Origin: Bacteroidales bacterium
GTDB lineage: Bacteria; Bacteroidota; Bacteroidia; Bacteroidales; JAGOPY01
DNA: 19,194 nucleotides
Assembly (NCBI GenBank): GCA_030638325.1
Contig: DAOWEV010000138.1
Span: 1 to 19,194 of the forward strand
Direction: 5' to 3'
The translations under genes and the position numbers were made by a program. Shown piece by piece: positions 1-5,763 of this stretch; the first letter of the stretch is position 1; every line of letters begins with the position of its first letter. The notes under the pieces are model-generated. The model made no database searches and had not been told where the DNA came from. It was given only the letters and a program-made list of their open reading frames with translations.

Positions 1-79
1 GAGGTAACGCGTTACCAACTCGTTCTGTCCAGTTCAACATCCGCTGAAAGATCCCTGCACTCTTCTTTGATTTACTCAT
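1..79 (-). CDS. AbgT-family transporter, N-terminal fragment (cut by window edge)
   Basis: The minus strand opens with ATG at 79 and reads MSKSKKSAGIFQRMLNWTER followed by VGNALP before running off the left edge. A short polar head followed by a W-x-E-R-x-G-N-x-[LV]-P stretch is what starts AbgT-family proteins (E. coli AbgT has WVERIGNKVP, MtrF-like proteins have a similar segment), just before the first membrane helix. AbgT proteins take up p-aminobenzoyl-glutamate or, in MtrF-type members, have been linked to antimetabolite export; which applies here cannot be told. The start lies 24 nt after the stop of the CNNM/CBS gene on the same strand, so the two may share a transcript. Only 26 codons are visible, so the family call rests on one motif. 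Confidence 0.6.
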   Translation of the reverse strand, partial: MSKSKKSAGIFQRMLNWTERVGNALP

Positions 80-103
80 ATAAACATATTGGTGGATGCG
101 TTT

Positions 104-1168
104 TTATTCATCTTCCTTATTAAACTGGTCTGGTAAATTGTATTTTTTCTGTCTCATATTCCATCTCTCCCGGGCATATTGCTGCATATCTGTAATGGTA
201 TCCGTCTCGTCTACAATTTCAAATCCAAGAAGAGTTTCAATAATATCTTCCATTGTTACTATCCCGTCCATACCACCATACTCATCGACAATGAGAGCAA
301 TATGCTCTTTTTTCTCCAAAAGTGTTTCCCATACTCTGAATAAAGGGTTTGTCTCGTGTACTATTACAATATCCCGTTTAATGTCTTTAAGTTTAAGCCC
401 TGCCTTGTCTTCTGCAAGTTTCTCGAAAACAGCCTGTCGAAAAACATAACCTGTTATATTTTCAACGTTCTCTGAATAAATTGGTATTCGTGAAAAATGC
501 AAAAACTCTTTGTTTTTAAGAAAATCTTCTAAAGTCATATTCTCATCTGCAACCGAAACTACAACTCTTGGAGTCATTATTTCGGAAACTCTAATGCTTT
601 TAAGCCGAATTAGATTTTGAATAATTTTATTTTCTTTTTCGCCAAAGATCCCTTCTTCGGCACCAATTTTTGCCAGTGCTGAAATCTCTTCCCTGCTTAT
701 GGTTCGATCACTATGTTTCTTAGAGAAAAGTCTTGTTATATAGGCGGATATTACGACTAAAGGATAAGTAATAAAAATTGTGATTCTAATGGCATGCCCC
801 GAAATCATTGCTAATTCTCTCCAAAACCTTGCGCCTATCGTTTTCGGGATTATTTCAGATAGAAAGAGAATCAAAATGGTAAGGATTGCTGATGCAATTC
901 CAAAATAAGCTTCCCCAAAAACTTTTGTTGCCTGTACTCCAACACCAGCTGCTCCAACAGTATGTGCAACCGTATTTAAAGATAATATAGCGGACAAAGG
1001 TCTATCAATATTTTGCTTTAGCTTAATAAATATTTTTGCAGAACTATTTCCATTTTCTTCTTTTACCCTCAAGTAAGAAAGCGTAGTAGAAAGCAAAACC
1101 GCTTCCATTATCGAACAAAGAAATGAAACAATTAATGCAAGAAATAAATAGAAAAGCAGAAGTATCAT
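104..1168 (-). CDS. CNNM (DUF21) / CBS-pair membrane protein, short form without CorC domain
   Basis: A 354-residue inner-membrane protein of the hemolysin-C/CorB/CNNM family, whose members are linked to Mg2+ or Co2+ transport or homeostasis. Residues 1 to about 150 form the DUF21 membrane domain: hydrophobic segments near 1-22, 57-80, 88-108 and 122-145, with the E-I-I-P-K-T-x-G-A motif at 105-113. A linker leads to MTPR (198-201) and a CBS pair, in which SRIPIYSEN (226-234) and DEYGGMDGIVTMEDIIETLLG (295-315) are typical. The protein ends about 35 residues later in a charged tail, so the CorC_HlyC domain found in many 420-450 residue homologues is missing. No frameshift is visible, and such short forms occur in Bacteroidota. 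A TATATTTG box lies 12 nt upstream of the ATG. The likely substrate is a divalent cation (inference from family). Confidence 0.9.
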   Translation of the reverse strand: MILLLFYLFLALIVSFLCSIMEAVLLSTTLSYLRVKEENGNSSAKIFIKLKQNIDRPLSAILSLNTVAHTVGAAGVGVQATKVFGEAYFGIASAILTILILFLSEIIPKTIGARFWRELAMISGHAIRITIFITYPLVVISAYITRLFSKKHSDRTISREEISALAKIGAEEGIFGEKENKIIQNLIRLKSIRVSEIMTPRVVVSVADENMTLEDFLKNKEFLHFSRIPIYSENVENITGYVFRQAVFEKLAEDKAGLKLKDIKRDIVIVHETNPLFRVWETLLEKKEHIALIVDEYGGMDGIVTMEDIIETLLGFEIVDETDTITDMQQYARERWNMRQKKYNLPDQFNKEDE

Positions 1169-1179
1169 TTTTATTTCGT

Positions 1180-1187
1180 CAAATATA
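1180..1187 (-). promoter_or_regulatory. Bacteroidota -7 box TATATTTG for the CNNM gene
   Basis: On the minus strand this reads TATATTTG and fits the Bacteroidota -7 consensus TAnnTTTG. It lies 11 nt before the ATG at 1168, so the leader would be only a few nucleotides long. No good -33 TTG is seen at the expected spacing. Confidence 0.45.
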
Positions 1188-1255
1188 GTTATTCTGCCTG
1201 ATATGTGGCTTGTTTGTTGTTTAAATGCTATTCAATGGTTTGGTTGTATGAAAAG

Positions 1256-1281
1256 TAGAGACGCAAAATATTGCGTCTCTA
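1256..1281. repeat. Perfect 11-bp-arm inverted repeat (GAGACGCAA hairpin)
   Basis: Arms TAGAGACGCAA (1256-1266) and TTGCGTCTCTA (1271-1281) are exact reverse complements around the loop AATA. The hairpin lies in the divergent gap between the CNNM gene and the small zinc-binding protein gene, ending 10 nt before the latter's ATG. It resembles the short dispersed intergenic hairpins common in Bacteroidota genomes; that it is dispersed here is inference, as only one copy is in the window. It could affect translation of the small gene. Confidence 0.8.
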
Positions 1282-1291
1282 TCAAAAAAAT

Positions 1292-1480
1292 ATGATGACA
1301 GAAGAATCAAAAAAAGCATGCTTGTTTTGCGAGCGTGATGAGAACGAAATTCCTTTAGTACAATTAGACTACCAGGGAAGGCATTTGTGGATTTGTCCCC
1401 AACATATCCCGGTGTTGATACACGATCCAGGCAAACTGACAGGAAAACTCCCGGGCGCGGAGAGTATGGAGGCCGGTTGA
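1292..1480 (+). CDS. Small putative zinc-binding protein (CxxC...CxxH), 62 aa
   Basis: An open frame is preceded by a TTG at 1271 inside a hairpin arm, so the tandem ATGs at 1292 and 1295 are the better starts. The protein has C10-x2-C13, then W33, then C35-P-Q-H38: a C-x2-C-x21-C-x2-H arrangement typical of one structural zinc site. The middle (IPLVQLDYQGRHLWIC) looks like two beta strands of a zinc ribbon. The C-terminus HDPGKLTGKLPG is basic and probably unstructured. There is no signal peptide, so it is likely cytoplasmic. Function unknown; binding of nucleic acid or a protein partner is possible. The gene converges on the 5-alpha-reductase-like gene with only 18 nt between stop codons. 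Coding is supported by the four spaced zinc-ligand residues. Confidence 0.7.
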   Translation: MMTEESKKACLFCERDENEIPLVQLDYQGRHLWICPQHIPVLIHDPGKLTGKLPGAESMEAG

Positions 1481-1498
1481 TAGCAACCAGCCGGTGGT

Positions 1499-2257
1499 TT
1501 AGATGATGAACGGAAACAAGGCCTTGCGGTCTGTGGGATAATCACTGAAATGGCTTTTGTACCAACGGTGGTGATCGAGCGCCCGTGGGAGCAGGTTGAT
1601 GACCGTCCACAGGGCGAAGGAGAATGCCGGCAGCGACCAGGCCATCAGGGCAAAACCGATCCACTGGATCATCTCTCCGAGAAAATTGGGGCACGAAACA
1701 TATTTAAACAGGCCTCCATAAGGTATTGAATAACCGTTGGTTGGCTTTTGCCGGAGCTTCAGTAAGCGGCGGTCGGAATCCTGGTTTATGATAAAACCGG
1801 CTACAAAGAGAGCAATCCCGACTATAAACCTGGGATCAGTGAGCCACCCAGCACCGTAAGCAGGGGAGATGTAGCCCAGCCAGTAAGCGTTCAGAAAGGC
1901 ATTCATCAGGTTGAAAAAAATCCCAAACGCAATGATCAAAAAAGGATTTTTCTTGTTCTTTGTTTTGGTGCGAAAAGGATAAATAAAACTGCGGTTCAGG
2001 TAATGGATTGTCCAGAGGGTGAAAAGTATCCATTTTACGATATCTTTCGGAGCGTCCCCATACAGAAAAACAACAGTAAAAACCATTAGTGAAGGCACCT
2101 CCATCAGGACCCATCCCAGCTTGTAGTCGATCAACTTTCCCCAGTTCCGGGCAGTATGCCTTCCGTACGGTACCGTGATCTTAAGCAGGAATGGAAGCAA
2201 GACTATCCCTGTCCCGATCCAAACGTAAACTAAGGTATAAAAAAATGAATCACTCAT
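1499..2257 (-). CDS. Steroid 5-alpha-reductase family (SRD5A/DUF1295-like) membrane oxidoreductase
   Basis: A 252-residue polytopic membrane protein closely matching the length and motifs of 3-oxo-5-alpha-steroid 4-dehydrogenase. The frame is open up to a TTG at 2275, but ATG at 2257 is preceded by AGGAATT and gives the natural length. Visible signatures, counted from that ATG: E53 in LMEVPSL, equal to catalytic E57 of human SRD5A2; Y86 in the H-Y-x-x-R motif, equal to Y91; and the C-terminal block with GGLFKYVSCPNFLGE, W-x-G-F-A, W-S-L-P-A, P-R-A-L-x-H-H-R-W-Y and DYPxxRKALFPF, which forms the NADPH site. The family reduces an enone C=C bond with NADPH. The bacterial substrate is not known; a sterol-like, polyprenoid or fatty enone is possible. 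It lies downstream of an SDR on the same strand, 227 nt away. Confidence 0.9.
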   Translation of the reverse strand: MSDSFFYTLVYVWIGTGIVLLPFLLKITVPYGRHTARNWGKLIDYKLGWVLMEVPSLMVFTVVFLYGDAPKDIVKWILFTLWTIHYLNRSFIYPFRTKTKNKKNPFLIIAFGIFFNLMNAFLNAYWLGYISPAYGAGWLTDPRFIVGIALFVAGFIINQDSDRRLLKLRQKPTNGYSIPYGGLFKYVSCPNFLGEMIQWIGFALMAWSLPAFSFALWTVINLLPRALDHHRWYKSHFSDYPTDRKALFPFII

Positions 2258-2410
2258 AATTCCTAAGCTGGACAAGCCACAACCAAAATAATATTAAAAA
2301 AATAAACCCTAAATCCTAATTCCTAAATCCGAAACAATATCAAATATTCAAATTCTCAATTGTTCCAAACAGTTTATATCATTCGAATTTAAGTCATTTG
2401 AATTTGTTTT

Positions 2411-2426
2411 CCCGATACCTATCGGG
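2411..2426. repeat. CCCGATA-CC-TATCGGG hairpin in the SRD5A/SDR gap
   Basis: Arms CCCGATA (2411-2417) and TATCGGG (2420-2426) are exact reverse complements around CC. It sits in a 227-nt AT-rich gap (2258-2484) that also holds loose repeats of CCTAAAT/CCTAATT (2305-2330) and several CGAATTT/GAATTT words (about 2373-2449). The arrangement looks like a dispersed repeat. With no U-run on the minus strand it is not a convincing terminator. Confidence 0.7.
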
Positions 2427-2484
2427 ATTAGAGTTTCGAATTTAGAATTTATGCAAAAAAACACGAATATAAAAATTATGTTTA

Positions 2485-3462
2485 CTAAAGATAGCCATTT
2501 TCTTCAAACCACCCAACAGTATCCCGGATAGTATCTTCCAGGGGCCTCGGTGAATAGCCCAACTCTTCAGAGGCTTTGCTGTGGCTTATTATCTGGTTGC
2601 CGGCCTCCAGGATATCCAGGGATTCACGTGTATAAAGCGGTTGGTCATTCATGATCATGGCATAAAGCTGTATAAACGGAAGGCCGATTTTGGTCAGGAG
2701 GGGAGACATCATCCTCTGCGGTGTTTTCCTGCCGGTAACTTCATGAACTTTTTCCGATAACTCTTTCAGGCTCTTCCAGTTTCCTGAGACAATATAACTT
2801 TCCCCGGGCTTTCCTTTATGAATGGCTGCTACAGCTGCCTGGCAGACATCCCGGACATCCACCCAGTCATATCCCCCAGGAACCAGGCCCGGTAACGTGT
2901 TTTTATATATCCTGATAAGGGCTTGTCCCAACAGACTGGGTTTGAAGTCGTAAGGACCTATTATTGCAGTTGGGTTTATGATAATGACCTCCAGGTTGTT
3001 TGGATATGCTTCCCGCACCAGTTTCTCACCCTTTGCTTTGGTTGTCTCGTAAAGTATAGGGCTGTTCTCGACCAGGTGCCTGTGCTCATCCATGGGCTTA
3101 TCAACCGGAGAATGATTTAAAGCATGAATTGAACTAAAGTGGATAAATCTTTTCACATGCTGCTGTTTACACGCAGCAATCACATTCCTGGTTCCATCTA
3201 CGTTAACCTTGAAAAGATCTTTTTTATCTCTTTTTGATATGGAAATTCTGGCAGCAAGGTGGAAGACTACTTCAGCGTCTTTAACCAGTTCATTAAGAGA
3301 ATCCGGGTCAAGTACATCTCCTTTTACAGTTTCTACTGTTAGTCCCCGAAAACCGCTGTCGTCAATATGGGAAAGGACTTTAACTTCATAACCCTGTTCC
3401 AGCAATATCCTGCAAAGGTTTGACCCGACATGCCCGCTCCCGCCTGTTATTGATACTTTCAT
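2485..3462 (-). CDS. Extended SDR: NAD(P)-dependent epimerase/dehydratase, 3-beta-HSD / dihydroflavonol-reductase-like
   Basis: A 325-residue Rossmann-fold oxidoreductase. The frame opens upstream, but the ATG at 3462 begins MKVSITGGSGHVG directly at the first beta strand and follows AAGAGGA, so it is preferred. The dinucleotide motif G-G-S-G-H-V-G is at 7-13, GDVLDPDSL at 48-56, FHLAA at 67-71, HFSSIHAL near 108-115 and the catalytic Y-x-x-x-K as YETTK at 138-142; NPTAIIGPYD follows. These features place it in the extended SDR group with 3-beta-hydroxysteroid dehydrogenases, dihydroflavonol reductases and HpnA-like proteins. The likely reaction is NAD(P)H-linked oxidation or reduction of a hydroxyl/keto group; the substrate is unknown. 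Its start lies inside the end of the next upstream ORF (77-nt overlap). Confidence 0.88.
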   Translation of the reverse strand: MKVSITGGSGHVGSNLCRILLEQGYEVKVLSHIDDSGFRGLTVETVKGDVLDPDSLNELVKDAEVVFHLAARISISKRDKKDLFKVNVDGTRNVIAACKQQHVKRFIHFSSIHALNHSPVDKPMDEHRHLVENSPILYETTKAKGEKLVREAYPNNLEVIIINPTAIIGPYDFKPSLLGQALIRIYKNTLPGLVPGGYDWVDVRDVCQAAVAAIHKGKPGESYIVSGNWKSLKELSEKVHEVTGRKTPQRMMSPLLTKIGLPFIQLYAMIMNDQPLYTRESLDILEAGNQIISHSKASEELGYSPRPLEDTIRDTVGWFEENGYL

Positions 3463-4105
3463 TCCTCTTACCCTTAAAAAGCGGGCAAGATACAAAAAGA
3501 AACTTTAAGCAATTACCCGAAGGCCCCCTGATTTTATTAACAATGTGATCAATCCTCCTGACAAACGTATTGATGTGAAAGAATGACCGGATCAGTCCTG
3601 TCACCAGTTTAACGGATGCTCTTCTTAAGGTGTGTACAACTGAGAGACGGATTTTACTGAAGAATCCGATCAGGGGAGAGGATGCATTTATTGCATAGCT
3701 GGCATCCTGGAAATATATAATATGGCTTTTATTTATCTTGTGCAGGCTTGAACTGTTTGCTTTAAGAACCATGATGCTGTCAACTTCAAGATAAATAACA
3801 AGGTATTTGTATATCCGGAATAACATAAAATAAAGCAACTGAGTGCCAAATAACAGATGCTCAGCATCCTTCACTGCCTGAAGAGGAGGCCTGGGTGACT
3901 CTATTTCCCAGGAAATCACAGCTCCGGAATGCAATAACGCTACTGGTTGTGGGGTAGTTGATAACATCAGATCATCCGGGTTCCCGTCAAATATCCTATA
4001 GATGAAATTAAAAATTGTATCCGGGGCATGGGATAAAGCCTGGCTGAGGTTTTGCCCAGATTTACTTGAAAGAGATGGTGAATAATATTGCTGACTGAAT
4101 TTCAA
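3386..4105 (-). CDS. Hypothetical protein overlapping the SDR start
   Basis: An uninterrupted 239-codon frame beginning at a TTG; inner ATGs exist, and no plus-strand frame is open here. Codon choice (mixed third positions, AGG/CGG arginines, GGA glycines) looks like the neighbouring genes, so it is probably coding, at least up to about 3510. I do not recognise the family. It has no signal peptide. A hydrophobic stretch LLFGTQLLYFMLFRIYKYLVIYLEV is near the middle, followed by a basic region with many H, K and R. The last 25 or so codons overlap the SDR gene in another frame and are rich in R/N/K, which suggests read-through of a lost stop. A TATTTTTG box lies at 4176-4183 on this strand. It could be a real small protein with a frameshifted end or a decaying gene. 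Confidence 0.45.
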   Translation of the reverse strand: MKFSQQYYSPSLSSKSGQNLSQALSHAPDTIFNFIYRIFDGNPDDLMLSTTPQPVALLHSGAVISWEIESPRPPLQAVKDAEHLLFGTQLLYFMLFRIYKYLVIYLEVDSIMVLKANSSSLHKINKSHIIYFQDASYAINASSPLIGFFSKIRLSVVHTLRRASVKLVTGLIRSFFHINTFVRRIDHIVNKIRGPSGNCLKFLFVSCPLFKGKRNESINNRRERACRVKPLQDIAGTGL

Positions 4106-4116
4106 TATTAATTTTT

Positions 4117-4351
4117 TTAAGTAAAGTGTAAGACTTAATTTTTTAAGCTTTCTAAGAAAAAACTTATTACGCTCGCAAAAATATAATCATATTAGCCTGA
4201 ATAAAAGTAATTTAAGTTATTAATTTCAACTTAATGGATTATTTAAGCTGCTTAAATATTTTAAGTTAAATTAAATTAAGTTACTTAATTTATATAAAAT
4301 AATTGCTTAATTACTTGACTTTTTACTTAATTATTTTGTATCTTTGCTTAA
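4117..4351. promoter_or_regulatory. Array of 13 TTAAGY half-sites in a divergent AT-rich control region
   Basis: TTAAG[CT] or its complement occurs at 4117, 4133, 4143, 4212, 4229, 4243, 4250, 4261, 4276, 4283, 4305, 4325 and 4346. Two pairs form perfect palindromes with a single central T: TATTTAAGC/GCTTAAATA (4240-4258) and one with arms TAAATTAAGT/ACTTAATTTA (4272-4292). Both have half-site starts 7 bp apart. Two wider inverted pairs (4117/4133, 4212/4229) are spaced 16-17 bp, and the last three sites are on one strand at 20-21 bp steps, about two helical turns. The final sites flank and overlap the promoter of the 388-residue protein gene. This looks like a multi-site operator for a dimeric DNA-binding protein; the binder is unknown. 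Confidence 0.65.
4315..4346 (+). promoter_or_regulatory. Bacteroidota promoter TTG-N21-TATCTTTG for the 388-aa protein gene
   Basis: TTG at 4315-4317 and TATCTTTG at 4339-4346 are 21 nt apart and match the Bacteroidota TTG / TAnnTTTG pattern. The ATG at 4361 is 14 nt further on, so the mRNA would be nearly leaderless. A TTAAGY half-site lies between the two boxes (4325-4330) and another begins at the last base of the -7 box (4346-4351), a layout expected for repression. Confidence 0.6.
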
Positions 4352-4360
4352 AAATACATC

Positions 4361-5527
4361 ATGCCGGTGGCTTACACCTTCATAAAAAGTCGTTATGAGA
4401 ACCTTCTCAGCACATGTCAGGCTATCCTTCCGGGACTTGACAGGGCGGTTATTGTTTATGACGGAAAGAGCGGTATGATGATCAGGGAAGCCGGAAAGGA
4501 AGATGGGCAATTATCCGAGTTTGTAACGGAGAACAAAGTGCACGTTTATAAGAAGCTGAATAAACTCAGGGGACAAGCTTCGATGCTATATGAATGGCTC
4601 AGTCCGGAAGAGGCCCCTTTTGAAAACCAGGAGAAAGGAGGTGCCGGTTCGCTTGACATATTCAGTGAAAATAACAATATCGTTTTACTTATGCGTTTCC
4701 CGGTCCCGGGAAGTTCTCTGTCAGATCTGATATTCCTGTACCTGAGGCCAAACCTCAGCAATTTTGGGCTATCCCGGGTGGATAAACCCCTGAGTACTGA
4801 GAACAAGGCCATTACAGGGCATTTGTACTACAGTTTTTTAAAGCATATCCTGTATCTGAACGAAAGTAATCTTGGAACGTATAATTCACTGGGAGCAACT
4901 ACCCGTTCGATCATCACCCAACATGCAACCCACGAATCAGAGATGAAACAGATCCGGCATAATTACGGGGAGAGCCTAATTAACCTGTGCAGGAAGATAC
5001 TGGATGAATACACTGAAAAGACCGGTATTAGATATCTTTTATCCGATGATGCTGTTCAGAAGATCAGTTCTTACAACGGCGAGATCATACACCTGGAAAA
5101 GATACTGGACAATGCCATTACCTTTGTTGACAATACCTATCCTGCACAAGGCATACAGGAAAAAACCATATTTTCCTGGTTCCTGGATTTCGATACAGAA
5201 AAGTATATGCAGGCAGAGGAACATACAGGGCTGAAGATTGATGAGAAAGAATCCAGGTCGATGCAGCTACTGGATAAGCTGGAAAAAGCTGCACGGGCTG
5301 TTGTTGCCAATAAGGGATCGCTCACGGGCATCAATGTCGGGAATGCTTGTCCGACTCCCATAAGCGCTCCGGCCATCACCGATGCCCTGAAGAAGCACCG
5401 GAAGAAGATCCTGGTTCTTTTCGACAAGTATCCCGAGAGATGGAATCTCATCCGCACCCGTTTCCGCCCGGTCATGAACCTGACGATACAGAAGGACCGG
5501 TTTGCGGGGGAAGCGGCGGGATGGTAA
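4361..5527 (+). CDS. Unrecognised 388-aa protein with AAA+ activator-lid-like and Fis-like segments
   Basis: A soluble protein without signal peptide or membrane segments. The N-terminal part (about 1-180) holds GLDRAVIVYDGKSGMMIREAG and later strands, possibly a GAF- or PAS-like sensory fold (guess). Residues about 203-258 resemble the lid following the AAA+ core of sigma-54 activators: a helix ESLINLCRKILDEYTEKTG, then LSDDAVQKISSYNGEIIHLE, then KILDNAI, which aligns by eye with 'LS-x-E-A-x-x-x-L-x-x-Y-x-W-P-G-N-V-R-E-L-x-N-x-I-x-x-A'. There is no Walker A, Walker B or GAFTGA. Residues about 302-350 (LDKLEKAARAVV, then LTGINVGNACPTPISAPAIT and DALKKHRKK) could be a Fis-type helix-turn-helix. 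A DNA-binding regulator is inferred, acting perhaps on the TTAAGY array immediately upstream. No downstream gene is close enough to be an operon partner. Confidence 0.75.
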   Translation: MPVAYTFIKSRYENLLSTCQAILPGLDRAVIVYDGKSGMMIREAGKEDGQLSEFVTENKVHVYKKLNKLRGQASMLYEWLSPEEAPFENQEKGGAGSLDIFSENNNIVLLMRFPVPGSSLSDLIFLYLRPNLSNFGLSRVDKPLSTENKAITGHLYYSFLKHILYLNESNLGTYNSLGATTRSIITQHATHESEMKQIRHNYGESLINLCRKILDEYTEKTGIRYLLSDDAVQKISSYNGEIIHLEKILDNAITFVDNTYPAQGIQEKTIFSWFLDFDTEKYMQAEEHTGLKIDEKESRSMQLLDKLEKAARAVVANKGSLTGINVGNACPTPISAPAITDALKKHRKKILVLFDKYPERWNLIRTRFRPVMNLTIQKDRFAGEAAGW

Positions 5528-5580
5528 TTAATTAAAATTTAAGATATTATCATTATTTTAGTTGAAAATGCTGAAGAAGT

Positions 5581-5691
5581 CCGAAGTCGGGAGTCCGAAG
5601 TCAGAAGTAACTTCCAACTTCAACCCCCGTCTTCAGTCTTTTGTTAACTGTCAACTGTTCCCATCTTCGGACTTCGGACTCCCGACTTCGG
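5581..5691. repeat. Long inverted repeat with 27-bp arms (GAAGTCCGAAGTCGG family)
   Basis: The left arm 5581-5607 and right arm 5665-5691 are reverse complements at 26 of 27 positions, around a 57-nt pyrimidine-rich loop. The arms are themselves built of CCGAAGTC/GGAGTCCGAAGTC words. A related single arm lies at 19097-19119. This is an intergenic MITE-like or REP-like element, also able to form a strong transcript hairpin after the 388-residue protein gene. An open frame through it (5562-5753) is not a gene. Confidence 0.8.
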
Positions 5692-5741
5692 TCCAACTCT
5701 CACTCCTCACGTTTCACCCTTCACATTTCACATATTTAATC

Positions 5742-5749
5742 TATCTTTA
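5742..5749 (+). promoter_or_regulatory. Possible -7 box TATCTTTA before the esterase gene
   Basis: TATCTTTA differs at one position from TAnnTTTG and lies 14 nt before the ATG at 5764, the same spacing as the better promoter at 4339-4346. No clear -33 TTG is seen. Confidence 0.3.
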
Positions 5750-5763
5750 CTAAAAATTAACGT

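Noticed and set aside
1475..1499. Hairpins GGTTG-ATAG-CAACC and AACCA-GCCGG-TGGTT between convergent stop codons as a terminator
   Set aside because: Stems are only 5 bp, mutually exclusive and lack a U-run on either strand.
5562..5753. 63-codon plus-strand frame
   Set aside because: It is almost entirely the 27-bp-arm inverted repeat and its loop.
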